Origin: Streptomyces cellostaticus
GTDB lineage: Bacteria; Actinomycetota; Actinomycetes; Streptomycetales; Streptomycetaceae
Assembly: GCF_001513965.1 (NCBI RefSeq)
Contig: NZ_KQ948024.1
Span: 239,720 to 303,719 of the forward strand
Reading direction: 5' to 3'
Length of the DNA: 64,000 nt
Part shown: in pieces, positions 52,169-59,677 of the stretch
Layout: every line of letters starts with the position of its first letter
Position numbering within the stretch: the first letter of the stretch is position 1
Notes under the pieces: model-generated
The model's database searches: none
What the model was told of the DNA's origin: nothing
The model's input: the letters and a program-made list of their open reading frames with translations, nothing else
Translations under genes and position numbers: made by a program

Positions 52169-52250
52169 CCACCCGGCTTTCCCGGTCGGCGCGACAGTCT
52201 CGCGCCAGGTCCCTACCCGAGCCATGCCGAAAACCGGAAGGAGAACGCTC

Positions 52251-52427
52251 ATGGCCCCGCGCAAGACCGCCAAGCCCAAGGTCACGAAGTGCCCGGACTG
52301 CGATGGCACGGGCGAGACCACCGAATCCGTCCGCGTCGGCGCCCGCAAGGGCCGCCTCACCGACTACCGGCAGAACGCCATGTGCATCACGTGCTGGGGC
52401 TCCGGCGAGATCCCCGCCGACGACTGA
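52251..52427 (+). CDS. 58-residue zinc-ribbon-like protein with CxxCxG motifs
   Basis: ATG 52251 has GGAAGGAG upstream and gives 58 residues. The longer frame reading through from 51981 overlaps the translocase gene and is not real. After a Lys-rich start come CPDCDGTGET and CITCWGSGE, two CxxCxG motifs like those of the DnaJ zinc-binding repeats. It probably binds one zinc ion. A similar mini-protein is encoded at 53769. Function unknown. Confidence 0.75.
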   Translation: MAPRKTAKPKVTKCPDCDGTGETTESVRVGARKGRLTDYRQNAMCITCWGSGEIPADD

Positions 52428-52507
52428 ACCCGCCCGGGGCCGGGCGGCCGGAGCACTGATCCCCGCCCCGCCCCTGGCCTGATCCCCCGCGAAGGGAGGT
52501 GAAGACC

Positions 52508-53143
52508 ATGTCCCGCTCGATCCGCTTGGACGCAGTACTCGTCCAGGCCGTGATTGCCGGTGCTCTGTCCTTCGCCCACCTGCATGACCTCGCCGCAGCC
52601 GCCGGGCAGACCGGGTGGAAGGCCTGGGCCTACCCGGTCTCGGTCGACCTGCTGCTGGTCGCCGTGTGGCGGCGGCTGCGCACCGAACGGTCCGGGCTGG
52701 CCTGGAGCTGGTTCCTGGTCGCCCTCGTGGCCTCGCTCGGCGCCAACATCGCCACCGCCGGGCTCCTCGACCTGGACCACGTTCCGGCCTGGCTGCGCAT
52801 CCTCGTCGCCGGATGGCCTGCACTGGCCTTCCTCGGCGGCACCCTGCTCGCCCACACCTCGGCTCCGGCCGGCGAGCCAGCGCCCGCCCGGCCGGCGCCC
52901 GCAGCCCCGGACCCCACACCCGAGTCAGAACCTGAGCGCGAGCAGATCGCTCCTCCGCAGCCCGCGCCTGCATTGCCTCAGGTGGCGGTTGCGGCGGTGC
53001 CTCCGGCGCTGGTCGACCATGCCCGCAAGGTCGCTACCGAGCATCGCGCCCGTACCGGCACCGACATCGACACCGCCACCCTGCGCGCCCGCCTCGGCGT
53101 CCCGGAAGACCTGGCCGGAGCGATCGTCGCCCAACTCGCCTGA
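52508..53143 (+). CDS. SpdB-type membrane protein (DUF2637-like)
   Basis: A 211-residue membrane protein of the plasmid-spread group. Hydrophobic segments include VLVQAVIAGALSFAHLHDLA, WAYPVSVDLLLVAVW, SWFLVALVASLGANIATAGL and ILVAGWPALAFLGGTLL. A Pro/Ala-rich linker and a small helical domain (IDTATLRARLGVPEDLAGA) follow. Spd proteins aid movement of transferred DNA through septa of the recipient mycelium (family knowledge). ATG 52508 has GGAGGT seven bases upstream; the in-frame GTG at 52499 overlaps that site. Confidence 0.85.
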   Translation: MSRSIRLDAVLVQAVIAGALSFAHLHDLAAAAGQTGWKAWAYPVSVDLLLVAVWRRLRTERSGLAWSWFLVALVASLGANIATAGLLDLDHVPAWLRILVAGWPALAFLGGTLLAHTSAPAGEPAPARPAPAAPDPTPESEPEREQIAPPQPAPALPQVAVAAVPPALVDHARKVATEHRARTGTDIDTATLRARLGVPEDLAGAIVAQLA

Positions 53144-53162
53144 CAGGCAAGGAGGTTCCACC

Positions 53163-53348
53163 ATGCGCCCGAACCGCTTCTTCGACGTGATCCGCATCGG
53201 CCCGGTCCAGATCGGCACCTTCAACAACGGCCGTGGTCAGACCAAGCACACCGCCGCCTGCACCGCCCCGAACTGCGACTTCTCGGCCGAGTACGCCAAG
53301 CGCTCGGCCGCCGAACTCGCCGCCCGCACCCACCGCTGCCCCGCCTGA
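53163..53348 (+). CDS. SpdA-like mobile element transfer protein
   Basis: A 61-residue protein starting MRPNRFFDVIRIGPVQIGTF, with AAGGAGG upstream. It contains a CTAPNC pair and a later Cys near the C-terminus (THRCPA) with a His, so it may bind zinc. Small proteins of this kind are annotated as mobile element transfer protein SpdA in Streptomyces. It lies 19 bp after the SpdB-like gene in the same operon. Confidence 0.75.
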   Translation: MRPNRFFDVIRIGPVQIGTFNNGRGQTKHTAACTAPNCDFSAEYAKRSAAELAARTHRCPA

Positions 53349-53367
53349 CCCAGAAGGAGGTCCTCCC

Positions 53368-53673
53368 ATGCTCATCCCGAAGTACCCGCCCCCGGACACC
53401 GTCCCGGCATCGGCCACGACAACGCCCGGTGTCACCGCACCGGCCCTGGCCAAGTCCGCCCCGGCTCCGGTTGCCCCGGCCTTGAACCGGCCGACGATCC
53501 AGCTCACCCCCGGCAGCGCGCTCGCCCTCGCCGCCGGTGGCGGTGCCGTGGTCTTGGTCGTCGGCGCGGTCCTGGTCTCGCTGCTGCTGGCGGTCGCCAT
53601 CACCGGCATCTCGGTCGCCGTGGTCGCGGTCGTCCTGCGCCTGCTGATCAAGGACCTGCACAACCACCGCTGA
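53368..53673 (+). CDS. SpdD-like small membrane protein
   Basis: A 101-residue protein with a Pro/Ala-rich N-terminus (residues 1-45) and a long hydrophobic region from about 48 to 92 (LALAAGGGAVVLVVGAVLVS, then LLLAVAITGISVAVVAVVLR) that can span the membrane twice. AAGGAGG lies upstream of ATG 53368. Size and layout match SpdD of pSAM2-like elements, part of the intramycelial spread set. Confidence 0.75.
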   Translation: MLIPKYPPPDTVPASATTTPGVTAPALAKSAPAPVAPALNRPTIQLTPGSALALAAGGGAVVLVVGAVLVSLLLAVAITGISVAVVAVVLRLLIKDLHNHR

Positions 53674-53768
53674 ACGGCCCCCGGAGCGGCCTCGGTCGCC
53701 AAACTTCCGCCGCTCCGGGCGCCTGCACCCACTTCCAGATCCAACGGACCCGAAAGGGAAGCCCCATC

Positions 53769-53948
53769 ATGCCCCAGCACGCCCAGAACGCGCCCGTCTG
53801 CCGTGACTGCGACGGCTTCTCCACCGTCGCCATCACCACCGGCACCCGTCACCGCGACGGCACCCGCGCCACCCTCCGTGTCACCTGCCCGGCCTGCAAG
53901 GGCACCGGCACCGCCCGTCATGCCCGCACGCAGGAGGTGCACGCCTGA
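53769..53948 (+). CDS. 59-residue zinc-ribbon-like protein with CxxCxG motifs
   Basis: A 59-residue frame with two cysteine pairs, CRDCDGF and CPACKGTGT, the latter a full CxxCxGxG. It is a likely relative of the 58-residue protein at 52251. The stop overlaps the next ATG (TGATG), which supports translation. It probably binds zinc; no function is known. Confidence 0.7.
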   Translation: MPQHAQNAPVCRDCDGFSTVAITTGTRHRDGTRATLRVTCPACKGTGTARHARTQEVHA

Positions 53949-54160
53949 TGCGCCGCAAGATGCCCGCTGATCTCTACCCGACCGAGGACAAGCCGGGCCT
54001 GCGCGTCCGTGGCGGCACGAAGTACAGCAGCTCCCAGGGCGACTACGTGTGCGGCGGCTGCGGTGCCGAGGACCACGCCAACGGCGACAACAACGTCAAG
54101 GCGCTGGTCCAGGACTACGCCGACAACCACGGCCCCGCTCACCGAGGGGGCCGCCAGTGA
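53948..54160 (+). CDS. 70-residue AICE protein with CGGC motif
   Basis: Starts at ATG 53948, overlapping the previous stop, and its own stop overlaps the repSA GTG, so it is coupled on both sides. It is hydrophilic and basic at the N-terminus, with one YVCGGCGAEDHANGDNN segment whose CxxC and nearby His could bind a metal. I do not recognise a family. The coupling suggests it is made together with RepSA. Confidence 0.7.
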   Translation: MRRKMPADLYPTEDKPGLRVRGGTKYSSSQGDYVCGGCGAEDHANGDNNVKALVQDYADNHGPAHRGGRQ

Positions 54161-55551
54161 CCGACACCGCCACCATGGCGGGCCTGGACCCGGCCACCCT
54201 CAACGATGTGCTGAGGCTGGCCGGGTCTCCGGGCTTCGACCGCATCCAGGAACAGATCCGCCGTACCGGCGGCTGCTCCGACCCCATCCACCTGCAAGGC
54301 TCCACCGTCACCCGCGACGCTGCGACCGGGCAGGTGCTGCACTCGTACTCGACCGGCACCGAACCGGGTGGGCGTCTTCGTGTCGCCTGCGGCAACCGTC
54401 GCGCCTCCCGCTGCCCCGCCTGCGCCTGGACCTACGCCGGGGACACCTACCACCTCATCCGCGCCGGGCTGGTCGGCGACCCTGCCAAGGGCACCCCCGA
54501 AACGATCCGGGATCACCCCCGCGTCTTCGCCACCCTCACCGCCCCGTCGTTCGGCCCGGTCCACAACCGGCCCGGCAACCGGCCGTGCCGCTGCGGCACC
54601 CGCCACCCCGAGGACACCCCGGAACTGGGCACCCCGCTGGACCCGCAGACCTACGACTACGCAGGCGCCGTGCTGTGGAACAACCACGCCTCCGACCTGT
54701 GGCGCTACTTCACGATCTACCTGCGCCGCGAGATCGCGAAGCGGGCCGGACTCACCCAGAAAGCTGCCCGGGAACAGTCCCGGCTGTCCTTCGGCAAGGT
54801 CGCTGAGTACCAGAAACGCGGTGCCGTCCACTTCCACGCCGTGATCCGCTTCGACGGCCCCGAAGGACCCGACACCGCGCCCCCCGCTTGGGCCAGCCTC
54901 GACCTACTCATCGACGCAATTCACGCCGCCGCAGCCCGCGTCCAGGTCGACGTCCCCCCGGCCGGTGACCAGCCCGCCCGCGCCCTGCGCTGGGGCACTC
55001 AGCTCGACATACAGCCGATCGGCGCCTTCGGCCACGGCGAAGAGATCACCGAACAAGCCGTCGCATCCTACGTCGCCAAGTACGCCACCAAAGCCGCCGA
55101 AACCACCGGCACCGTCGACCGCCGCATCGGCAGCAAAGAAGCCCTCGTGCTGCTTGGCGTGCCCGACCACCCCCGCCGGTTGATCGAAGCGTGCCTCGAC
55201 CTGCACCCGCTCTACCCCAACCGCAAGCTGCGCGACTGGGCCCACATGCTCGGCTTCCGGGGCCACTTCTCCACCAAGTCCCGCCGCTACTCCACCACCC
55301 TCGGCGCCCTGCGCCAGACCCGCGCCGACTACCGCGCCGCCCAACAACGCGCCGCCCTCGGCCTGCCCGACCCCGACGACGAGACGGAGGCAACCACGCT
55401 CACCCTCGCCCACTGGGCCTACGCCGGACACGGCCACACCCCCGGCGAATCCTGGCTCGCCGCCAACATCCGCCGCGACATCCAGCACAACCGAGAGATC
55501 GCCCGCGAAGAACTACCTGCCCAGCTCGCCCTGGAAGGAGCCACCGGATGA
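54157..55551 (+). CDS. repSA: Rolling-circle replication initiator RepSA
   Basis: A 464-residue initiator. It has FATLTAPSFG (about residues 124-133, like RCR motif I), the metal-binding HUH motif VHFHAVIRF (H225, H227) and a Tyr-rich YVAKYATKAAE further on that can hold the nicking tyrosine. Cys pairs CPAC (86-89) and CRCG suggest a zinc site. This fits the pSAM2 RepSA group, which replicates the excised circle. GTG 54157 overlaps the preceding stop; longer frames overlap that gene. The stop overlaps the xis ATG. Confidence 0.9.
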   Translation: MTDTATMAGLDPATLNDVLRLAGSPGFDRIQEQIRRTGGCSDPIHLQGSTVTRDAATGQVLHSYSTGTEPGGRLRVACGNRRASRCPACAWTYAGDTYHLIRAGLVGDPAKGTPETIRDHPRVFATLTAPSFGPVHNRPGNRPCRCGTRHPEDTPELGTPLDPQTYDYAGAVLWNNHASDLWRYFTIYLRREIAKRAGLTQKAAREQSRLSFGKVAEYQKRGAVHFHAVIRFDGPEGPDTAPPAWASLDLLIDAIHAAAARVQVDVPPAGDQPARALRWGTQLDIQPIGAFGHGEEITEQAVASYVAKYATKAAETTGTVDRRIGSKEALVLLGVPDHPRRLIEACLDLHPLYPNRKLRDWAHMLGFRGHFSTKSRRYSTTLGALRQTRADYRAAQQRAALGLPDPDDETEATTLTLAHWAYAGHGHTPGESWLAANIRRDIQHNREIAREELPAQLALEGATG

Positions 55552-55736
55552 CCACCGCTACCCCTGAGCTGCTGAAAGTCCCCGAAGTCATGGCGCGGCT
55601 CAAGTACAGCCGCTCCAAGGTCTACGACCTGATCCGGGAAAAGCGCCTTGCTTCGATCACCGAGGGCCGTTGTCGGCGGATCCCTGCGAGCGCGCTTGAG
55701 GCTTACATCCGTACGCGGCTTGAGGAGTCGTCCTGA
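55548..55736 (+). CDS. xis: Excisionase, MerR-like helix-turn-helix
   Basis: A 62-residue DNA-binding protein. LLKVPEVMARLKYSRSKVYD then LIREKRLASI is a winged helix-turn-helix of the Xis/BldC type, with the usual GRCRRIPASALEAYI ending. ATG 55548 overlaps the repSA stop, and its stop overlaps the int ATG, giving the standard repSA-xis-int string. It should steer Int toward excision. Confidence 0.9.
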   Translation: MTTATPELLKVPEVMARLKYSRSKVYDLIREKRLASITEGRCRRIPASALEAYIRTRLEESS

Positions 55737-56944
55737 TGGCTCGTCAGCGGAAGCGGAACCCGAATGGCTCGGGTACGGTCACGAAGAGGGCTGACGGCCG
55801 GTATCAGGCAGCGGTGTACGTCCCGCAGCCGGACGGAACGGTCAAGCGGAAGTACGCCTACGGCAAGACCTACGACGAGTGCGACCAGAAGCGCCGCGAT
55901 CTACTCAACCGCGCGAACGACGGTATCCCTACGCCGACTCGGGACATGACCTTGGGGCAGTGGTTTCACTACTGGCTTGAGGTGATCGTCAAGCCCAACC
56001 TGACGCCCAAGAGTTACGAGACATACGAGCAGGGGGTGCGAAACCACCTCCGGCCTCGTCTGGGCTCCAAGGTCATGGTGAAGCTGGGCGTAACGGAGCT
56101 GCGCGGGGTCATGCAGCGGCTTGCAGAGGAGAAGGGGGCTAGTACGGCCAAGCAGGCTCTTCGGGTCCTCTCAGCGGCGCTCACGGCCGCAATGGTCGAA
56201 GACATCGGGCTCACCCGGAACGTGGCCAAGCTCGTGCACGTCCGGGCCACCACCAACAGTGGCAAGAGCTGGGACGCGGTAACGGTGCTCCGCTTCCTGG
56301 CGGCTGCTCGGCGACTGACCGTGTACTACCCGGCCTTCCTGCTGCTCTGTCTGCTTGGTCTGCGCCGTGCTGAGGTCTGCGGCCTGCGATGGGAGAACAT
56401 CGACCTGGACAACCGGATCTTGTGGGTTGAGCAGCAGCGGCAGCGCTCCAGTGCTGGCACGATCGACCTGGATCCCAAGACGAAGACCTCGAAGGCGCCT
56501 CTGCCGCTGCCAGCGCAGTGCATCGCGCCCTTGCGCTGGACGCGGATGCGCACGGCCATGTTGCGTGAGCGTGCGATCAGCCGGGGCCGCCCTTGGTTCG
56601 AAGATCCCGAGGGGCACGTCTTCATCTCGCGGACCGGTCGCCCGCTCTTGGACTCGAACCTGTACCTGACCATGCAGCGAGTCATCACAGCCGAGGGGCT
56701 CGGCAAGATGAACCCGAAGGGGCTCCGGAAGTCCTGCGGCACACTGCTGGTTCACCTCAAGGTGCACCCGAGGATCGTGAAGGCCATCCTGCGCCACAGT
56801 CGGATCGCCACCACGATGGACATCTACGCTGAAGCCCTCACCCCCGACGTGATCGAGGCGGTGGGACAGCTCGATCGCCTGCTCCGGCAGCCAGCTCGGA
56901 TCCGGGAGTTGGAGGCGGGTCGATCGGACTCCGGCCCTCGTTGA
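55736..56944 (+). CDS. int: Tyrosine recombinase (site-specific integrase)
   Basis: A 402-residue integrase. An N-terminal arm-binding domain (GSGTVTKRADGRYQAAVYVP) and a core-binding domain precede the catalytic domain. Active-site residues: Arg in LLGLRRAEVCGLRW, the second Arg in KGLRKSCGTLL, His in ILRHSRIATTMDIY, and the nucleophile Tyr at the end of that segment. The first residue of the HxxR box is Lys (AAG codon) instead of His. The gene sits next to the right att core, as in other AICEs. A hairpin follows the stop. Confidence 0.93.
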   Translation: MARQRKRNPNGSGTVTKRADGRYQAAVYVPQPDGTVKRKYAYGKTYDECDQKRRDLLNRANDGIPTPTRDMTLGQWFHYWLEVIVKPNLTPKSYETYEQGVRNHLRPRLGSKVMVKLGVTELRGVMQRLAEEKGASTAKQALRVLSAALTAAMVEDIGLTRNVAKLVHVRATTNSGKSWDAVTVLRFLAAARRLTVYYPAFLLLCLLGLRRAEVCGLRWENIDLDNRILWVEQQRQRSSAGTIDLDPKTKTSKAPLPLPAQCIAPLRWTRMRTAMLRERAISRGRPWFEDPEGHVFISRTGRPLLDSNLYLTMQRVITAEGLGKMNPKGLRKSCGTLLVHLKVHPRIVKAILRHSRIATTMDIYAEALTPDVIEAVGQLDRLLRQPARIRELEAGRSDSGPR

Positions 56945-56962
56945 TGTCGCCGTTGGATGTCA
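56941..56962. repeat. Candidate integrase arm site, right
   Basis: TTGATGTCGCCGTTGGATGT followed by CA, partner of 48340-48361 (17 of 22 matches, same orientation). It overlaps the last bases of int, including the stop codon. Confidence 0.45.
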
Positions 56963-57007
56963 CGGCCCCTTTGTCTGCGGATCGTCGCAGGTGGAGGGGC
57001 CGTTTTC
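56962..57007 (+). terminator. Hairpin terminator after int
   Basis: ACGGCCCCT (56962-56970) pairs with AGGGGCCGT (56995-57003), followed by a short T-run (TTTT). It ends the int transcript before it runs antisense into mtnA. Confidence 0.8.
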
Positions 57008-57018
57008 GTCGGTCGAGC

Positions 57019-57033
57019 CGACATCATCCCATT
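57019..57033. repeat. att core, right copy (touching the mtnA stop)
   Basis: CGACATCATCCCATT, identical to 48232-48246. Its last two bases are the first two of TTA (57032-57034), the complement of the mtnA stop codon. Confidence 0.85.
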
Positions 57034-58174
57034 AGCTAATCGTTACCTGGCGTGACCTGGCACACAGCTCCGCAAGAACCTCGGCCGTCACGGGGGAAAC
57101 AGCTCCCTCTTCGGTGACGATCGCCGTCACCAGCTCGGGCGGCGTCACATCGAACGCCGGGTTGTACGCCTGGGCCCCGAGGGGTGCCACCGGAATCCCG
57201 CCTCCTGCTCCCGCCACCGGCACCTGGGGTGCTGTGACCTCCGTCACTTCAAAGCCGGGGCGCTGCTCGACCTCGATGGACGCCCCGTCCGGCGTCTGAG
57301 GATCCACCGTCGTCAGCGGCGCCACCACGATAAACGGCACATGGTGGTACCGCGCGAGCACCGCGAGCGGATAGCTCCCCACCTTGTTCGCCACCGAACC
57401 GTCGGCCGCGATCCGGTCCGCACCGATCAGCACCGCGTCCACCTCACCCGCCGCGAACAGCGAACCGGCCGCGTTGTCGGTGAGCAAGGTGTACGCCATA
57501 CCGTGGCGGGCCGCCTCGTACGCCGTCAGGCGAGCACCTTGCAGCAACGGACGCGTTTCGTCCACCCACAGCCGGCGCAGCTGCCCCGCCCGGTGCGCCG
57601 CGAGGGCCACCGCGAGCGCCGTCCCCTCCCCGCCCGACACCAGCGATCCGGTGTTGCAGTGGGTCAGGATCCGGTGCCCGCCGCCCGGCAGCAGCTCGTC
57701 CAGCAGCGCCAGGCCGTGGGCGGCCATCCGGGCGCTGGCCTCGGCGTCCTGCTGGTGCAGCGTGCGCGCCGCGGCCAGCGCGGCCGTCGCCGCCGCGGTC
57801 GGGTCGCCGGTCCTGGTGAGCTCCGCACGGTGGGCCGACCGGGCCCTGCGCACTCCCACGGAGAGGTTCACCGCGGTAGGCCGGGCACCTTCGAGGGCCT
57901 GCGCGGCCTCCTCGACGTCGAAGCCCCGCGCGGCGGCGAGCGCGACGCCGTACGCCCCCGCGATCCCGAGCAGCGGCGCCCCACGCACGGCGAGCGAATG
58001 GATCGCCTCCACCAGCGCCGACGCATCCGTACAGACCAGCTCGACCTCTTCGGCCGGGAGCCTCGTCTGATCGAGAAGGACCAGTACGGGACCTTCGGGG
58101 GGTTCCTCCCATCGGATCGCAGGTATCTCGGTCGGCCGCTTGTCCTCGCGGGGTTGCGCGTACTGATCAGCCAT
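57032..58174 (-). CDS. mtnA: S-methyl-5-thioribose-1-phosphate isomerase
   Basis: A 380-residue enzyme of the methionine salvage pathway, converting methylthioribose-1-phosphate to methylthioribulose-1-phosphate. The catalytic Cys173 is in THCNTGSL and Asp253 in IGADRIAADGSVANKVGSY. VRGAPLLGIAGAYG near residue 64 is also typical and separates it from the eIF2B relatives. The start at 58174 gives a family-length protein. Its stop codon abuts the right att core. Without the element, mtrA would begin five bases later, so the two were probably cotranscribed. Confidence 0.95.
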   Translation of the reverse strand: MADQYAQPREDKRPTEIPAIRWEEPPEGPVLVLLDQTRLPAEEVELVCTDASALVEAIHSLAVRGAPLLGIAGAYGVALAAARGFDVEEAAQALEGARPTAVNLSVGVRRARSAHRAELTRTGDPTAAATAALAAARTLHQQDAEASARMAAHGLALLDELLPGGGHRILTHCNTGSLVSGGEGTALAVALAAHRAGQLRRLWVDETRPLLQGARLTAYEAARHGMAYTLLTDNAAGSLFAAGEVDAVLIGADRIAADGSVANKVGSYPLAVLARYHHVPFIVVAPLTTVDPQTPDGASIEVEQRPGFEVTEVTAPQVPVAGAGGGIPVAPLGAQAYNPAFDVTPPELVTAIVTEEGAVSPVTAEVLAELCARSRQVTIS

Positions 58175-58314
58175 GCGGTCAGTCTGCCCCGGATCCGGCG
58201 AACAATTGAAGGAGTGCAGCCACTACCGCGGCCGGTCACGCCATGACCACCCCATGGCACGATGTCTGCCAACCTGCCGCCGCGACCGCGGACGGGCACC
58301 GTGAAGGAGCTTCG

Positions 58315-59673
58315 ATGACAGACACTCCGGGCTGGGCCTCGCCCGGATCCGCCCCGTCGTCCGACGGGCGGGAACCCGGCGCGTCCGGCCCCGCCGAGCC
58401 CGCCGACCGTCCTGGCCCCGCCGAGCCCGCTGCGCAGCCTGGCGCGGACCCGCAGGGCCCAGGCGCGAAGTGGTCCAAGGAGCAGCCGCCACCCAGCCAG
58501 TGGTCCGCGCCCACGGGCCCCCCGAGCCCGGGCCAGGCCCCGCCGCCCCCACCGCCCGGCCCGGGCTGGGGCGGCCAGAGTCCCGGCGGCCCCGGCGGGT
58601 ACGGAGGCGGCCCGTACGGCGGCCCTCCCGGCGGCTACGGAGCCTGGGGCGGCGGCTGGGGCGGCCCCCCGCCCGCGGCCAAGCCCGGCGTCATCCCGCT
58701 GCGCCCGCTCGGTGTCGGCGAGATCCTCGACGGCGCCGTCTCCACCATGCGCACCTACTGGCGCACGGTCCTCGGCATCTCGCTGACCGTCGCGGTCCTC
58801 ACCCAGCTCGGCGTGATCCTCCTGCAGGGCTTCGTCCTGAAGGACGCCCTCACCCCCCAGGCCCCGCTCAACGATCCGAGCACCACCCCGGATGACGTGT
58901 TCCGCGCCATGGGCGAGGCCCTGATCGGCACCGGCATCGTCGTGCTGATCTCCGCGGTTGGCACCATCATCGCGACCGCCCTGCTGACGACGGTCACCAG
59001 CCGCGCGGTCCTCGGCAAGCCGGTCAGCGCCGGCGAAGCCTGGCGGGACGCCCGCCCGCAGGTCCCGAAGCTGTTCGGCCTGCTCTTCCTGCTGGGCCTC
59101 ATCTCCTTCGGCGTGCTGCTCTGCGGCGCACTGCCCGGGATCCTCGTGGCGGTCGCCGGCGGCAACGGCGCTGCCACCGTTGGGCTGCTCGTCCTCGGCA
59201 TCAGCGGCGCCAGCGTCGTCATGCTGTGGCTGATGATCCGCTTCTCGCTCGCTTCGCCCGCGCTGATGCTGGAGCGGCAGAGCATCGTGAAGTCGATGAG
59301 CCGCTCCGCGAAGCTGGTGCGGGGCTCCTGGTGGCGCGTCCTCGGCATCCAGCTGCTCGCCGGGCTCATCGCCAACATCGTCTCGTCGCTTGTCGTGATC
59401 CCCTTCACCCTGATCGCGGCCGCCGTCAGCGGCGACGGCATGGCAGGCCTCTTCGGCACCGAAAGTCGGCACGTCAGCTGGACCTTCCTGATCATCAGCG
59501 GAATCGGCGCCGTGATCGGCGCCATGGTCACGCTCCCGATCAACGCGGGCGTCACCGTGCTCCTGTACATCGACCAGCGCATCCGCCGCGAGGCCCTCGA
59601 CCTCGAACTGGCCCGCGCCGCCGGTGTCCAGAGCCACGGCGCCGGCACCCCCGGCCCCGTCCCGGGAAGCTGA
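58315..59673 (+). CDS. Polytopic membrane protein with Pro/Gly-rich N-terminus
   Basis: A 452-residue protein. The first 130 residues are disordered and rich in Pro and Gly (GGPGGYGGGPYGGPPGGYG). A membrane domain follows that begins IPLRPLGVGEILDGAVSTMR, with about six long hydrophobic segments such as LIGTGIVVLISAVGTIIATA and VMLWLMIRFSLASPALMLE. The GEILDGA start is typical of the family related to the membrane domain of glycerophosphodiester phosphodiesterases; no catalytic residues are visible. ATG 58315 has AAGGAG seven bases upstream. It is the first gene of a five-gene coupled operon. Confidence 0.85.
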   Translation: MTDTPGWASPGSAPSSDGREPGASGPAEPADRPGPAEPAAQPGADPQGPGAKWSKEQPPPSQWSAPTGPPSPGQAPPPPPPGPGWGGQSPGGPGGYGGGPYGGPPGGYGAWGGGWGGPPPAAKPGVIPLRPLGVGEILDGAVSTMRTYWRTVLGISLTVAVLTQLGVILLQGFVLKDALTPQAPLNDPSTTPDDVFRAMGEALIGTGIVVLISAVGTIIATALLTTVTSRAVLGKPVSAGEAWRDARPQVPKLFGLLFLLGLISFGVLLCGALPGILVAVAGGNGAATVGLLVLGISGASVVMLWLMIRFSLASPALMLERQSIVKSMSRSAKLVRGSWWRVLGIQLLAGLIANIVSSLVVIPFTLIAAAVSGDGMAGLFGTESRHVSWTFLIISGIGAVIGAMVTLPINAGVTVLLYIDQRIRREALDLELARAAGVQSHGAGTPGPVPGS

Positions 59674-59677
59674 TGCG

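Larger units (their letters stand above)
48232..57033. mobile_element. Integrative and conjugative element of the pSAM2 (AICE) type, 8.8 kb
   Basis: A complete small AICE. At the right end are int and xis with an overlapping repSA, then reading leftward the Spd proteins, an FtsK/TraSA-type translocase, a divergent KorSA-like repressor and a GntR-Nudix (Pif-like) protein. It is bounded by 15-bp direct repeats CGACATCATCCCATT. Gene order and module types match pSAM2-like elements, which excise, replicate as circles and transfer double-stranded DNA through TraB/TraSA pores (family knowledge). No tRNA gene is present at either end; the target is the mtnA-mtrA junction. All module genes look intact, although Int has an unusual active-site residue. 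Confidence 0.92.

Noticed and set aside
56945..57031. A tRNA gene as the integration target
   Set aside because: I looked for a tRNA 3' end and TPsiC-like arm (GGTTCGAATCC type) beside both att copies and found none.
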